From positions 1,178,001-1,242,000 of the forward strand of contig NZ_PTRA01000001.1 in NCBI RefSeq assembly GCF_002943425.1: a stretch of 64,000 nt of DNA, in the 5' to 3' direction. The notes under the pieces are model-generated. The model was not told the DNA's origin, did no database searches, and was given only the letters and a program-made list of their open reading frames with translations. The number at the start of each line of letters is the position of its first letter. Position 1 is the stretch's first letter. Source of the stretch: Siphonobacter curvatus. GTDB lineage: Bacteria; Bacteroidota; Bacteroidia; Cytophagales; Spirosomataceae. Positions 8,326 to 18,153 of the stretch are shown here, piece by piece. The position numbers and the translations under genes were made by a program.

Positions 8326-9561
8326 ATGTCAACTTCAGTACCCCTGTCTACGTCTTCTACACGTTCGGCCTATACGCTCATTCTGGTAGCGGCATTGGGC
8401 TATTTTGTGGATGTCTATGACCTGATCTTATTCGGCGTCATTCGTAATCCGAGCCTGCGGGAACTCGGCGTTCCTGAGGATCAGTTATTGGCTCAGGGCA
8501 CTACGCTTTTTAACTGGCAAATGGCCGGGATGCTACTCGGGGGTATTTTCTGGGGCGTCATCGGTGATAAGAAAGGCCGCAAATCGGTACTGTTTGGTTC
8601 GATTGTGATGTATTCACTGGCCAACGCCATCAACGGCCTCATTAACGATTTGACGGTATATGCGATCCTGCGTTTCATTGCGGGCGTAGGGCTGGCCGGT
8701 GAACTGGGAGCCGGGATTACCCTCGTCAATGAAACCATGCCCAAAGAAAAACGCGGGTACGGAACGCTGATCGTAGCGGGCTTTGGAGCTTCGGGGGCCG
8801 TATTTGCGGCATTGCTGCCGGAATGGGTTCCGAATTGGCGGGTGCTGTACTTCATCGGTGGCGGACTGGGACTGGCTTTGTTGACGCTGCGAATCGGTAC
8901 CTATGAGTCGGATCTATTTGAGAAAACCGAACATTCCAACGTGACGAAAGGCGATTTCCTGAGTCTATTTACGAACGCTGCCCGATTCAAGAAATACCTG
9001 GCCTGTATCTTCATTGGCATTCCCATCTGGTACGTGATCTCGGTACTGGTTCTTTCCGCACCGGAGTTGGTCAAAGCCCTGGGGGTAAGTGGTATCCGGC
9101 CTAACCTCACCATCGCTTACCTGTACGCCGGACTTTCACTGGGAGATATAGGGGTTGGTTTGCTGAGTCAGCAGATTCGTAGCCGGAAAAAAGCGATCTA
9201 TTTTTATCTCATTATTCTATCTTCACTAGTCATTTTTTACGTGAATTCCAGCGGATTATCGCCGCAGGGTTTTTACTGGCTGTGTTTTGCCCTTGGATTT
9301 TTTGCGGGCTACTGGGCCATGTTTGTGACGATGTCTTCCGAGCAATTTGGTACCAATCTGCGAGCTACGGTTACGACTACTATTCCTAATTTCGTTCGCG
9401 GAGCCGTGATTCCCATCAGTATTCTGTTTAAAGCCTTTATTCCTTCGCTGGGCCTAATTGGTTCGGCCCTTACGGTAGGAATAGCGTGTCTGCTCCTGGC
9501 CTTTATTTCCAACTGGAGCGTGGAAGAAACCTTTGCCAAAGAACTGGATTACGTGGAATAA
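8326..9561 (+). CDS. MFS transporter
   Basis: Major facilitator with 411 residues and twelve predicted membrane segments in the inner membrane. Recognisable motifs are FVDVYDLILFGV at the first segment, the loop GDKKGRKSVLFGS (motif A, GxxxDRxGRR-like) between segments 2 and 3, and RFIAGVGLAGELGAGITLV in segment 4. The general form resembles the sugar and organic-acid symporters of the SV2/NanT-like group; the substrate is not predictable. I start at ATG 8326 rather than TTG 8317. It is transcribed toward the YheT-like gene, with an irregular pair of short palindromes around 9590-9625 between them. Confidence 0.85.
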   Translation: MSTSVPLSTSSTRSAYTLILVAALGYFVDVYDLILFGVIRNPSLRELGVPEDQLLAQGTTLFNWQMAGMLLGGIFWGVIGDKKGRKSVLFGSIVMYSLANAINGLINDLTVYAILRFIAGVGLAGELGAGITLVNETMPKEKRGYGTLIVAGFGASGAVFAALLPEWVPNWRVLYFIGGGLGLALLTLRIGTYESDLFEKTEHSNVTKGDFLSLFTNAARFKKYLACIFIGIPIWYVISVLVLSAPELVKALGVSGIRPNLTIAYLYAGLSLGDIGVGLLSQQIRSRKKAIYFYLIILSSLVIFYVNSSGLSPQGFYWLCFALGFFAGYWAMFVTMSSEQFGTNLRATVTTTIPNFVRGAVIPISILFKAFIPSLGLIGSALTVGIACLLLAFISNWSVEETFAKELDYVE

Positions 9562-9675
9562 TAAACGGAGCGTCATGTCCCGGTTATATACTTCCGGAAG
9601 TTTCAATTTTCGGAAGCGTACCACTGGACGTGTTCAGTACGAACCTCCGGTACGATGAAATCAAGCTTTGGCGTA

Positions 9676-10641
9676 CTAAAGCTTTGGTTCCTGTTGCACA
9701 AAATTCACGATACGGCGGTCCACCCAATACAGTCCATCTTTAGAGGCCTCATAAAAGCCGCAATGGCCGCCCAAACGGGGCGTTTCCAGCCAAAGGTAAT
9801 CCGATTGCCGAGCCAGCGTTTCGGGGGAACAACTGGGCGAAAGAATGGGGTCATTTTGAGCATTAAGCAGCAGACTCCGTACCCGGATATTAGGAAGGTA
9901 GGGTAGAGCCGAGGTTGCTTCTGCGTAGTCCTTCCAGCCAAAAAAGGGTGAAATATATTCGTTGGAAAAATCGTCGAGGCTGCGATACCGATCAAACTGA
10001 GCGTATAGCTGCTGATCGATCAGATGCTTTCTTGTCGACAGAAACTTGCGTAATTTTCTCAGAAAGTACCATTCATAGAAGGTTCCCCGACAGGCGGCCA
10101 TACTGCCCGGCATATCCGTAGGCGTAGAGACAGCCACCACCGACTGGATAGCGTTGGAAAGTTGCGACCCCTGCTCGCCCGCGTACTTCAAGGCTAAATT
10201 TCCACCTTTACTAAAGCCAACGAGCGAAATCGATGTATACCCTTTCGCAAGTGCGTATTGGACCACTTCCGCCAAATCGTCGGTACTGCCGTGGGTCGTC
10301 ATTTTTTCTAGCCGGTTAGCCTCGCCACTCAAGCCGCGGTGATTCCAGGCCAGAGCGTCGAAGCCCGCTTCGTTAAAGGCCCGCACGGCTCCGAGCATGT
10401 ACTGACGGGTCGAATTTCCTAGGTAGCCGTGCGTAAGCAAAGCCAGCGGAGGGTTGGAAGAATGAGGCTGATGGGCGAAACTCCAGTCCATATCCAGAAA
10501 ATCACCGTCTGCTAATTCTAAACGTTCTCTGGTATACGTTATTCCGGCTACGCGGCGAAGCGTACTCGGATAAATCGTGGAAAAATGAGCATTCTGCATC
10601 CAAAATGGAGCATTATACGAGGAATCAGTAACTAAGGGCAT
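9676..10641 (-). CDS. YheT-family alpha/beta-fold hydrolase
   Basis: Cytoplasmic serine hydrolase of 321 residues, of the YheT/EMB8 group (putative carboxylesterases, natural substrate unknown). N-terminal SYNAPFWMQNAHFSTIYPS is the usual family opening. LLTHGYLGNSTRQYM carries the oxyanion-hole HG, SLVGFSKGGNLALKYAG contains the nucleophile elbow with Ser, and the C-terminal DPILSP and GGHCGFYE regions supply the Asp and His of the triad. It is divergent from lon. An exact TAnnTTTG (TAGTTTTG, reverse complement of 10660-10667) lies about 20 bases upstream of the start, without a good -33 match. Confidence 0.88.
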   Translation of the reverse strand: MPLVTDSSYNAPFWMQNAHFSTIYPSTLRRVAGITYTRERLELADGDFLDMDWSFAHQPHSSNPPLALLTHGYLGNSTRQYMLGAVRAFNEAGFDALAWNHRGLSGEANRLEKMTTHGSTDDLAEVVQYALAKGYTSISLVGFSKGGNLALKYAGEQGSQLSNAIQSVVAVSTPTDMPGSMAACRGTFYEWYFLRKLRKFLSTRKHLIDQQLYAQFDRYRSLDDFSNEYISPFFGWKDYAEATSALPYLPNIRVRSLLLNAQNDPILSPSCSPETLARQSDYLWLETPRLGGHCGFYEASKDGLYWVDRRIVNFVQQEPKL

Positions 10642-10690
10642 ATCCAGGAGCTACAAAATCAAAACTACGGGTTGGTAAAAGTTTTGTAAA

Positions 10691-10716
10691 AATATGGTAT
10701 ATTATTTTTCCATATT
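10691..10716. promoter_or_regulatory. inverted repeat between yheT-like gene and lon, possible operator
   Basis: AATATGG at 10691-10697 and CCATATT at 10710-10716 form 7-base perfect arms separated by an AT-rich 12-base centre. It sits between divergent genes, where a terminator has no purpose, so a regulator-binding site is the simpler reading. Confidence 0.3.
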
Positions 10717-10871
10717 GTCGAAGAGCGATACGTTTAAGCACTGATTAGGCATGAGCCACTATGTAATTAATTGCTGGCACAGTCCTTTCGCCTTATACCT
10801 ACCGCGAACTTTTTCGTAGTTTCGTTTTTCGATCGATTGTTTTTCCTGCCAACATGACAGGTACTTGCTAT

Positions 10872-13394
10872 ATGAATAATAAAAAGACGGATTCCCTTGC
10901 TAACCTGCGTCTGGTCGAAATGTCTGATTTTGACAGTATGGAAATGATTCCGCTGTCTGCCGGAGATTTCGATGATAATGATGACCCCGCTACCTATGCC
11001 GAACAATTGCCCATCTTACCCATCCGGAACATTGTGTTGTTTCCTGGAATGGTTATTCCGGTGACCGTAGGGCGTCAGAAGTCCATTCGTCTGGTTAAAA
11101 AGCAATACAAGTCCAAGAATAAAGTAGTAGGCGTGGTAGCCATGGCGAATCCTCAAAAAGAGGAGCCCACTGCGGATGATCTCTACCGGGTCGGTACGCT
11201 GGCTAACATTCTTAAAATGATTGTTTTGCCCGATGGTAATGTCACCATTATCGTACAGGGGAAAAAGCGTTTTCAGATTGAAGAATTTCTGAAAGAAGAG
11301 CCTCATTTTCTCGCCAAGGTTTCGTACGTGGATGATAATTTCCCCGCTAAACCTAACCGGGAAGCCAAAGCTTTGATTCAGTCTCTTCGGGACGCTGCTC
11401 ATAAAAGTCTGAATCTGAATCCGGAAATTCCCCGTGAAGCTCAGATTGCTCTGGATAACATTGAATCCAATAATTTCCTGATTCATTTCCTGTCGGCGAA
11501 TACCAACGCTGATCAGCCTGAGAAGCAGGCCCTGCTGGAAACGTTCGATTCACTACAACAGGCCACTAAGCTGCTGGAGGTGATGCTGAAAGACATTCAG
11601 TTGCTGGAAATGAAACGGGAAATCCAGTCGAAAGCCAGCAGTGAAATTGATCAGCAACAGCGGGATTACTACATCCGGCAGCAGATCAAAGTGCTTCAGG
11701 AAGAGCTGGGCATTGACTCGCCCGAACAGGAAATTGATGCCTTACAGGCTAAAGCCGCTCAGAAGAAATGGAGCAAGGAAGTTAGTGAACAGTTTCAAAA
11801 GGAAATCAGCAAACTGCGTCGGACCAACCCGATGTCGCCAGAGTATCCCATTGGGATGAACTACCTGGAGCTGATGGTTGACCTGCCCTGGAACGAGCAT
11901 ACTAAAGATTTCTTCGACCTTAAAAAAGCCCAGAAGATTCTGGATCAGGATCACTTCGGACTGGAAAAAGTTAAAGAACGCATCATCGAATACCTCGCTG
12001 TATTGAAAATGAAGGGCAACATGAAAGCCCCCATTTTGTGCTTGTATGGTCCTCCGGGCGTGGGTAAAACTTCGCTGGGAAAATCCGTAGCCAAAGCCCT
12101 CGGACGTAAATACGTGCGAATGGCTCTGGGTGGTGTACACGATGAGTCCGAAATCCGGGGCCACCGGAAAACGTACATCGGTGCTATGCCGGGTAAAATC
12201 ATCCAGAACATTCGGAAGGCGAAATCTTCCAATCCAGTCTTCATTCTGGATGAGATCGATAAAGTGTCGAGTGACTTCCGAGGCGATCCATCCTCGGCTT
12301 TACTGGAAGTATTGGATCCCGAACAGAACAGCAGTTTCCAGGATAATTATCTGGAAGTAGAATACGACCTGTCGAAAGTACTATTCATTGCGACGGCCAA
12401 CTCGCTCGAACCCATTCAGCCCGCTCTTCGCGACCGGATGGAAATCATCGACTTGACGGGTTATACGATGGAAGAAAAGGTACAAATTGGTAAGAAGTAC
12501 CTGATTCCTAAACAAAAACACGAACACGGATTGGATGGTAAAATGCTGAATTTTACTGATGCGGCTGTTCAGAAAATCATCGAAGGCTACACCCGCGAAT
12601 CGGGTGTACGAGCCCTGGAGCAGAAAATTGGTTCGCTGGTACGGAAAATCACCAAGGCTATCGCTCTGGAGGAAGAGTATCCCAAAACCGTTCGGCCCGA
12701 AGATGTAATCAAATTGCTGGGACCCGAAACGTTTGACAAGGACGAGTACGACAATAACGATACCGCTGGTGTCGTGACGGGTCTGGCCTGGACTAGCGTG
12801 GGTGGTGAAATCCTGTTCGTTGAATCAAGCTTGAACCGGGGACGTGGTACGCTTACCTTGTCGGGTCAGTTGGGCGATGTCATGAAAGAATCAGCCATTA
12901 CGGCCCTGAGTTATCTGAAAGCTCACGCGGAGGAACTTAACATTGACGAGCGACTTTTCGAGTACTATAACCTGCACGTCCACGTACCAGCGGGTGCAGT
13001 ACCGAAAGACGGACCGTCGGCGGGGGTTACAATGATTACCTCAATGGCTTCAGCCTTTACGCAACGGAAAGTGAAGTCAAACTTGGCCATGACGGGTGAG
13101 ATTACCCTGCGTGGAAAAGTACTTCCCGTGGGTGGCATCAAGGAGAAAATTCTTGCTGCGAAACGAGCCGGTATTAAAGAAGTGATCCTGTGTACGAAGA
13201 ACCGCAAGGACATTGAGGAAATCAATAAGTCGTACATTCAGGATCTAACGTTCCACTATGCTGACCGGGTGGAAGACGTGTTGAAAGTGGCTTTGCTGGA
13301 AGAAAAAGTGGATCGTCCGGTCAACTTCGTATTCCCCGAGGATAAAGGAAAACCAGTAGATACTACCACCACCGAAGTGGTTGTATTGAATTAA
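10872..13394 (+). CDS. lon: ATP-dependent protease Lon
   Basis: Cytoplasmic quality-control protease combining an N-terminal substrate-binding domain, an AAA+ module and a Ser-Lys protease domain. From ATG 10872 it has 840 residues. The LON-N domain begins at [19 protein letters not shown]; Walker [10 protein letters not shown] is at about residues 393-401; Walker [10 protein letters not shown] follows; the proteolytic motif DGPSAGVTM carries Ser716, with Lys759 in [14 protein letters not shown], the expected 43 residues apart. An upstream ATG at 10854 would add six residues (MTGTCY); the Bacteroidota N-terminal acidic extension makes both possible. A strong terminator follows at 13414. Confidence 0.96.
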   Translation: MNNKKTDSLANLRLVEMSDFDSMEMIPLSAGDFDDNDDPATYAEQLPILPIRNIVLFPGMVIPVTVGRQKSIRLVKKQYKSKNKVVGVVAMANPQKEEPTADDLYRVGTLANILKMIVLPDGNVTIIVQGKKRFQIEEFLKEEPHFLAKVSYVDDNFPAKPNREAKALIQSLRDAAHKSLNLNPEIPREAQIALDNIESNNFLIHFLSANTNADQPEKQALLETFDSLQQATKLLEVMLKDIQLLEMKREIQSKASSEIDQQQRDYYIRQQIKVLQEELGIDSPEQEIDALQAKAAQKKWSKEVSEQFQKEISKLRRTNPMSPEYPIGMNYLELMVDLPWNEHTKDFFDLKKAQKILDQDHFGLEKVKERIIEYLAVLKMKGNMKAPILCLYGPPGVGKTSLGKSVAKALGRKYVRMALGGVHDESEIRGHRKTYIGAMPGKIIQNIRKAKSSNPVFILDEIDKVSSDFRGDPSSALLEVLDPEQNSSFQDNYLEVEYDLSKVLFIATANSLEPIQPALRDRMEIIDLTGYTMEEKVQIGKKYLIPKQKHEHGLDGKMLNFTDAAVQKIIEGYTRESGVRALEQKIGSLVRKITKAIALEEEYPKTVRPEDVIKLLGPETFDKDEYDNNDTAGVVTGLAWTSVGGEILFVESSLNRGRGTLTLSGQLGDVMKESAITALSYLKAHAEELNIDERLFEYYNLHVHVPAGAVPKDGPSAGVTMITSMASAFTQRKVKSNLAMTGEITLRGKVLPVGGIKEKILAAKRAGIKEVILCTKNRKDIEEINKSYIQDLTFHYADRVEDVLKVALLEEKVDRPVNFVFPEDKGKPVDTTTTEVVVLN

Positions 13395-13413
13395 TACCAA
13401 ATTACTACAACAG

Positions 13414-13443
13414 AGAAAGGCTGCCTTATGGGGCAGCCTTTCT
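13414..13443. terminator. bidirectional-type terminator between lon and the S41 protease
   Basis: Perfect 12-base arms (AGAAAGGCTGCC, 13414-13425; reverse complement at 13432-13443) with a 6-base loop. It lies between two convergent genes and can end either transcript; the T-tract is short on the plus side. Confidence 0.75.
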
Positions 13444-13461
13444 GACTTAAAAAGCATTAGA

Positions 13462-14895
13462 TTAAAACCGATTTTTAAAAAAGGACTGAATACGCTGATC
13501 TTTGCTTCGAATCAGTAGTTTCCCAAACAGCGTTTTTTGAGTGAGCGAAGAAGCTACGGCATGGATGCCCGCCGCCTGCCGACCGGAAGTACTGCTTCCG
13601 TACAAAGCTGTTTGCAGTAAGGCCTCCTGCGTACTGCCCAGCGGATACAGGTTAAAAGGTTCCGACAATACGATAGCGGGCGTAAACCCTGCCGTGTAAT
13701 CCGATTGCCCCAGACTATTGTAGACTTTAACAATGATGGGTTGCAGAGCGTATTTGATCTTACCCGAATCGTCGGTCAGGGTGGTCGAACCTACGTTTTT
13801 TCCGTACGTGGTTTCGCCAATCAGCTGCACGTTCATGTACGGCTTTAATCCATTGATCACCAGCTCACTTGCGGAGGCCGTCCATTCCGACGTCAGGATG
13901 GTTACCTTGCTGATCTGATTCCCCACATTATTAGCTTCATTGGTAAAATAGGCGTTGAACGAATCGCTACCGTACTGTTGCTGTAGGTATTTATTCAGCT
14001 CAGTATTGTATTCTTCGCGGTAGAAAACCTGATCGGCACCGCTGTATTTAACAATCATACTGGCCAGATTAATAGCCGTAGCACCCGATCCACCGGGATT
14101 GTAGCGTAAATCCAGAACCAACTCCTGAATGCCCGCCGCTTTAAAGTGGGCGAAAATCTGCCGCAGGTGATTGTCGTACGCATTGCTGGAAGAGCCATTC
14201 GGACTCGATACAAACTGGTTATACAAGAGATAACCTATGCTCTTTCCATTGACGGTATATACGGAATCCAAATAAACCGGATCTTCCTGAAAGGTTGTTG
14301 CTGTTACGGATCGGGTAGTACTGGTATCATCCAGAGTACCCGTGGTGGTATTGACTGTACCAAGGGTAAATGTGTATGTCGTTCCCGATCCGTACAGTAA
14401 GTCACTGTAATTCGTAACGGTCAAGGTCGTACCATTCACTTTCGTAAACACATCCCCCCGTTTGAAACCGGCCAGATCGGCGGGTGAATTTTTTAGTACG
14501 TACAGTACCTGACCCACCACATTTACATTTGCATTATCCCGGTAAAAGAGCCGGAATTGCATCCCGGTCGTCAAGCTTTGCCCGTTAAGGGCCGCTTCCA
14601 GCGATTCGGCATCCGAAGAAAGGTAAGAAAAACGGTCGCCCTGCGGATTCGACGTTGCATTATAGGCATAGAGCAGGGAATTAAAATAATCCTCCGGAGC
14701 GAGGGTCTGATCGGTCGTATTTTCCACCGGTAACTGATCCGTCCAGAGGTAGTAGGCCTGCATTTGTTCGTAAATCCACTGGTTAATCGGCGTATTTTCT
14801 TCCGAGTGGGTAGCGGGCGTAGTCGCATCCGTATCTTTTTTGCAGCCCGTCAGTAAGGCAAGGGCCAGTAGGGAATAAGTGATTGCGTATTTCAC
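13462..14895 (-). CDS. S41-family (C-terminal processing) peptidase, lipoprotein
   Basis: Periplasmic, membrane-anchored serine protease of 477 residues. The signal MKYAITYSLLALALLTGCKK has a lipobox LTGC, so the mature protein starts at Cys18. An N-terminal helical segment (INQWIYEQMQAYYLWTDQLP) precedes a PDZ domain (around NSPADLAGFKRGDVFTKVNG), followed by the S41 catalytic core with GIQELVLDLRYNPGG and TSEWTASASEL; the catalytic Ser should be in SASE (residues 341-343), with Lys in GKNVGS downstream. This arrangement is common in Bacteroidota S41 proteins of unknown substrate. It is convergent with lon. Confidence 0.9.
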   Translation of the reverse strand: MKYAITYSLLALALLTGCKKDTDATTPATHSEENTPINQWIYEQMQAYYLWTDQLPVENTTDQTLAPEDYFNSLLYAYNATSNPQGDRFSYLSSDAESLEAALNGQSLTTGMQFRLFYRDNANVNVVGQVLYVLKNSPADLAGFKRGDVFTKVNGTTLTVTNYSDLLYGSGTTYTFTLGTVNTTTGTLDDTSTTRSVTATTFQEDPVYLDSVYTVNGKSIGYLLYNQFVSSPNGSSSNAYDNHLRQIFAHFKAAGIQELVLDLRYNPGGSGATAINLASMIVKYSGADQVFYREEYNTELNKYLQQQYGSDSFNAYFTNEANNVGNQISKVTILTSEWTASASELVINGLKPYMNVQLIGETTYGKNVGSTTLTDDSGKIKYALQPIIVKVYNSLGQSDYTAGFTPAIVLSEPFNLYPLGSTQEALLQTALYGSSTSGRQAAGIHAVASSLTQKTLFGKLLIRSKDQRIQSFFKNRF

Positions 14896-15089
14896 GGTGC
14901 TGGTTGCGATTGTTTACTGACCTATACGCAGGCTTGAAAACGGACGTTAGTCAAGGGAAAACACTAGCCGATACTCGCCGCATTTTTAGCGACGGGGCGT
15001 GCCGAAAAGGCTACGTTCGCAGGGATTGGTATACTTCTTTCGCCCCAGGCTGTCCGTACTGTCATACTCCTTTAACGCGTCCTTCTTTC

Positions 15090-15587
15090 ATGAAACCGGA
15101 ACGTTTGCATTTCAAAGACGATGGTGTAATACCTAACAACGCCTTACCCTTATTGATCTATTCCGCGGTTTTTGAAGCGGGAGAAAAGGACCTAGCCCGG
15201 CGATTCGAGACGCTCTTTTCCGAACATCGCTGGCGTAACTCCTGGCGAAATGGAGTGTATCCCTATCACCACTACCATAGTATTTCGCACGAAGTACTGG
15301 GCGTTTACGGCGGACAAGCCACTTTACAAATGGGTGGCGAAAAAGGGCAGGCGATCCGCGTGCAAGCGGGCGATGTGCTGGTGATTCCAGCGGGCGTTGG
15401 TCACAAGAAGCTCGAAGCCAGTAGTGATTTTGGCGTAGTAGGAGCGTACCCTGAAGGCAAAGACTGGGATTTACTGAAGGGTGAAAAGGGCGATCGGCCT
15501 CAGGCAGATAAAAATATTGCGGCGGTACCGCTTCCGTCCCAAGATCCGGTGACGGGCGAAAAGGAAATGCCGGAATGGCATACGTAG
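15090..15587 (+). CDS. cupin-domain protein, YjlB-like
   Basis: Cytoplasmic cupin of 165 residues, close in pattern to Bacillus YjlB: a variable N-terminus (MKPERLHFKDDGVIPNN), then WRNGVYPYHHYHSISHEVLG and a barrel with GEKGQAIRVQAGDVLVIPAG followed by VGHKKL. The histidines in YHHYHS and the Glu in HEVLG, with the His of VGH, fit the metal-binding motifs of the cupin fold. The function of the family is not established. An open frame reaches back to 14883, but it overlaps the S41 start and lacks conservation, so I start at ATG 15090. It is divergent from the S41 protease and convergent with the M28 peptidase. Confidence 0.85.
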   Translation: MKPERLHFKDDGVIPNNALPLLIYSAVFEAGEKDLARRFETLFSEHRWRNSWRNGVYPYHHYHSISHEVLGVYGGQATLQMGGEKGQAIRVQAGDVLVIPAGVGHKKLEASSDFGVVGAYPEGKDWDLLKGEKGDRPQADKNIAAVPLPSQDPVTGEKEMPEWHT

Positions 15588-15671
15588 GAATTGAGCTTGC
15601 GTCGGAGAGGCTTAACCAGTACCACCCCAATCATTCCATAAGGGTTACAAATTAAGGCGAGCCGGAAAAAA

Positions 15672-15704
15672 TAACCTCCGAAAGGTTGAGGCCTTCGGAG
15701 GTTA
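15672..15704 (-). terminator. terminator of the M28 peptidase gene
   Basis: Perfect 11-base arms (TAACCTCCGAA at 15672-15682; reverse complement at 15694-15704). On the minus strand the hairpin is followed by TATTTTTTC, giving the T-run expected downstream of the gene that ends at 15738. Confidence 0.8.
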
Positions 15705-15737
15705 GTAAGGATCGAGGGTAATATACGTCAGAATAAA

Positions 15738-17918
15738 CTATTTACTACCGCCCAGCGAAGCCCCCGCACTTTTGTTTACCGTTTGTACTAAGCTAGCCAG
15801 CTTGCCGCTCAGGGACTGAATTGCCGTTTTGTACCGATTCTCCAGGTCCGGCAGATTCGCGGTCGATTTTAAGGAAGCCTCGTACAACAAACCGGGTAAC
15901 ATCCAGGACGCATAGCCACTGTACGGATCCGAGGATGCGTACAGGGAACGGTACCAGGAGCCAAAAGCCATGCCTTTCTTATCAATAAACGACTGTTCGA
16001 GCTGAAGCATAATCTTGTTGAGTTCCTGAGCTTTATCCGTACGACCCGCCGCCAGATAGCTTTGGCGGGCTGCTTCCGCTGCTTCCGCATTCTTTTTCAG
16101 ATCCGCTACTGTGGCTAGTAAGGGTTCGATGGAGTACGTAGGAGCGTAGGCCTTGATCGCTTTCTCGGCGGCTTTCAAATGCGTGGCCAGGTCACTGGCG
16201 TAGCGAACCAGATCATAGGGCAGGATGTCCGCGTTGGCGAGTCGCAGGGCCATCGTTCCGACCACCTGTTCCACCATTGGACCCATCTTGTAGGTAGAAT
16301 CGACGAATTTGTTATAAAAGAACAGATCATCGTAGGAAGAGTGATATAACGTAGGACCACCCACGCCTGCACTCAGGGAAGGCACACCCACGTGCATGTA
16401 CGGGCCGATGTGGTCGGAGCCACCACCGAGGTTACCGATGGTCGGCTCATTGGCCGCCAGTGCCGGAGCCGAGGACGCAATTCCAACCGTACTGCCACTG
16501 CGGGGCGAAGTTTGAGCCAGCCAATGCTGATAGACCGTTTTGTTGGAATCCGGATACGCTACGGCTTGGGTGGCTTCAATAAGTAGCTTTTTTAGTGAAG
16601 GCGAAGCACTGGCCCCGAATACCCGACCCGAGACGGCAGCATCGAAGTTCATATACGCCACGGCGTTTTTGGTCAGTTCATCCCGAAATTGTTCGGCCCA
16701 TTCGGCCGAGCCGATTACGCCGAATTCTTCCGCATCCCAGTGGGCTACTTTAATAGTACGGCGGGGTTTCTGCCCGGCTTTCGCCAACTTACCCAATGAT
16801 TCCGTCAGACCCAGCAGCATAGCCGTACCGCTATTGGGGTCCGTTGAACCGTAAGCCCAGGCGTCGTAATGGCATCCGGCGATGATCCATTCGTTCGGAA
16901 ATTCAGTACCCGTCAGCGTGCCCACAACTTCGTACACGCGGGTAATGGCAATCTCCTGTTTCACTTTCAGGCGTACGGTCAGGCCCGGTCCGCCTTCGAG
17001 TCGGTAGGTGAAGGGCAAACCGCCCTGCCAGCCCGTGGGTACCGCCTTCGCTCCCTTCATTTGCTTCATAATTTCCAAAGCGGAGGCGTACGGAATGGGA
17101 GTTACTGGAATTTTGTGCAAATCCACATCTTTCGGATCGAGGCGTTTTACCTTCACTTTGCCATCGATGGGAAGAGCCGGTTCAAAAGGCGTGAGCGGGT
17201 CACCCGTATAATTTACGGTTAGCAAAGAACCCCGTTGAATAACGCTTTCACTGGGCTGAGGGCCTTCGGGAAACGTCAGGCCTTTGGCGTAGCCGTTATC
17301 CGCCGGATCGGTATAAATGATGAGGCCCGCCGCCCCCGCCGCCTGAGCAAACTGGGCCTTATAGCCCCGGAAATTACCGCCGTACCGGGCCAGTACGACT
17401 TTGCCCTGTACCGAAATGCCCAAAGCTTTGAGCTTCTCGAAATCTTCTTTTCGACCGTAATTGGCGTAGACCACTTCCGCCGTTACATCACCCGAGCCGG
17501 AGTAGGCGTTCCAGCCGGGCATCAGCCGGGGATCACTGGCGTATTTGTCTTCCGGAAAAAGATATTCGCGGATGTTGAGGGGCTGCCGAATGGGCTGTAC
17601 GACTTCCACGGCCACTTCGCCCGGACCTTTGGGTAAGTAAATGTCATGCGGATAAATGTCCACCTGCCAGCCTGCTTTTCGCATGGTTTCGGCAATGTAA
17701 TCGCGGACTTTCTCATTTTCGGGAGTACCGGCTACGTGTGGTACGCTCGTCAGACGGGTTAAGTGCTCTTTATAAGTCGCCGCGGACTGGTGTTTCTTGA
17801 ATTCAGCTTCTAGGTTTAGCTCGGAAGTCTGACGGTTCGGCGTAAATCCGGTAAGCTGCTGGGCTTGTACTAGACTCGTCAGTCCAAAGGCGAATAGGGG
17901 TAGAAGTACGGTTTTCAT
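15738..17918 (-). CDS. M28-family metallopeptidase (glutamate carboxypeptidase II / PSMA-like)
   Basis: Secreted zinc peptidase of 726 residues. A Sec signal (MKTVLLPLFAFGLTSLVQAQ) precedes a long chain with the three-part PSMA architecture: a protease-associated domain inserted at about residues 150-290 (VQGKVVLARYGGNFRGYKA), an M28 catalytic domain with zinc ligands in IAGCHYDAW, DPNSGTAMLLGL, DAEEFGVIGSAEW and GGGSDHIGPYMHVGVPS, and a C-terminal helical dimerisation domain resembling transferrin-receptor family proteins. It probably releases C-terminal residues from peptides in the periplasm. I start at ATG 17918, where the signal peptide begins; upstream in-frame Met residues precede no signal. 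Confidence 0.92.
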   Translation of the reverse strand: MKTVLLPLFAFGLTSLVQAQQLTGFTPNRQTSELNLEAEFKKHQSAATYKEHLTRLTSVPHVAGTPENEKVRDYIAETMRKAGWQVDIYPHDIYLPKGPGEVAVEVVQPIRQPLNIREYLFPEDKYASDPRLMPGWNAYSGSGDVTAEVVYANYGRKEDFEKLKALGISVQGKVVLARYGGNFRGYKAQFAQAAGAAGLIIYTDPADNGYAKGLTFPEGPQPSESVIQRGSLLTVNYTGDPLTPFEPALPIDGKVKVKRLDPKDVDLHKIPVTPIPYASALEIMKQMKGAKAVPTGWQGGLPFTYRLEGGPGLTVRLKVKQEIAITRVYEVVGTLTGTEFPNEWIIAGCHYDAWAYGSTDPNSGTAMLLGLTESLGKLAKAGQKPRRTIKVAHWDAEEFGVIGSAEWAEQFRDELTKNAVAYMNFDAAVSGRVFGASASPSLKKLLIEATQAVAYPDSNKTVYQHWLAQTSPRSGSTVGIASSAPALAANEPTIGNLGGGSDHIGPYMHVGVPSLSAGVGGPTLYHSSYDDLFFYNKFVDSTYKMGPMVEQVVGTMALRLANADILPYDLVRYASDLATHLKAAEKAIKAYAPTYSIEPLLATVADLKKNAEAAEAARQSYLAAGRTDKAQELNKIMLQLEQSFIDKKGMAFGSWYRSLYASSDPYSGYASWMLPGLLYEASLKSTANLPDLENRYKTAIQSLSGKLASLVQTVNKSAGASLGGSK

Positions 17919-18153
17919 CGGAAAGAACGTGTTGAAACGGGTGAAAGACGGGGTTCGAAAGACAGACAAAAGCGAGCCCTCGAAAACTGGTTGAAAAATA
18001 CAGGAAAGGATACGGAAAATAAGGTCTAAGCAAGAAAATACCGTTGAAAATTACGCAAATCGTAGATTTGTTGAAATCAATTCCTGTCATTTCTAGCAGA
18101 ATCCGTACGGCTTGCCCATTTTTGCGGGTTATTGATTCCGTATACTTCTTTCT

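Noticed and set aside
14883-15089. 69-codon N-terminal extension of the cupin
   Set aside because: It overlaps the start of the divergent S41 gene, contains an implausible Cys/Arg-rich sequence, and family conservation starts at ATG 15090.
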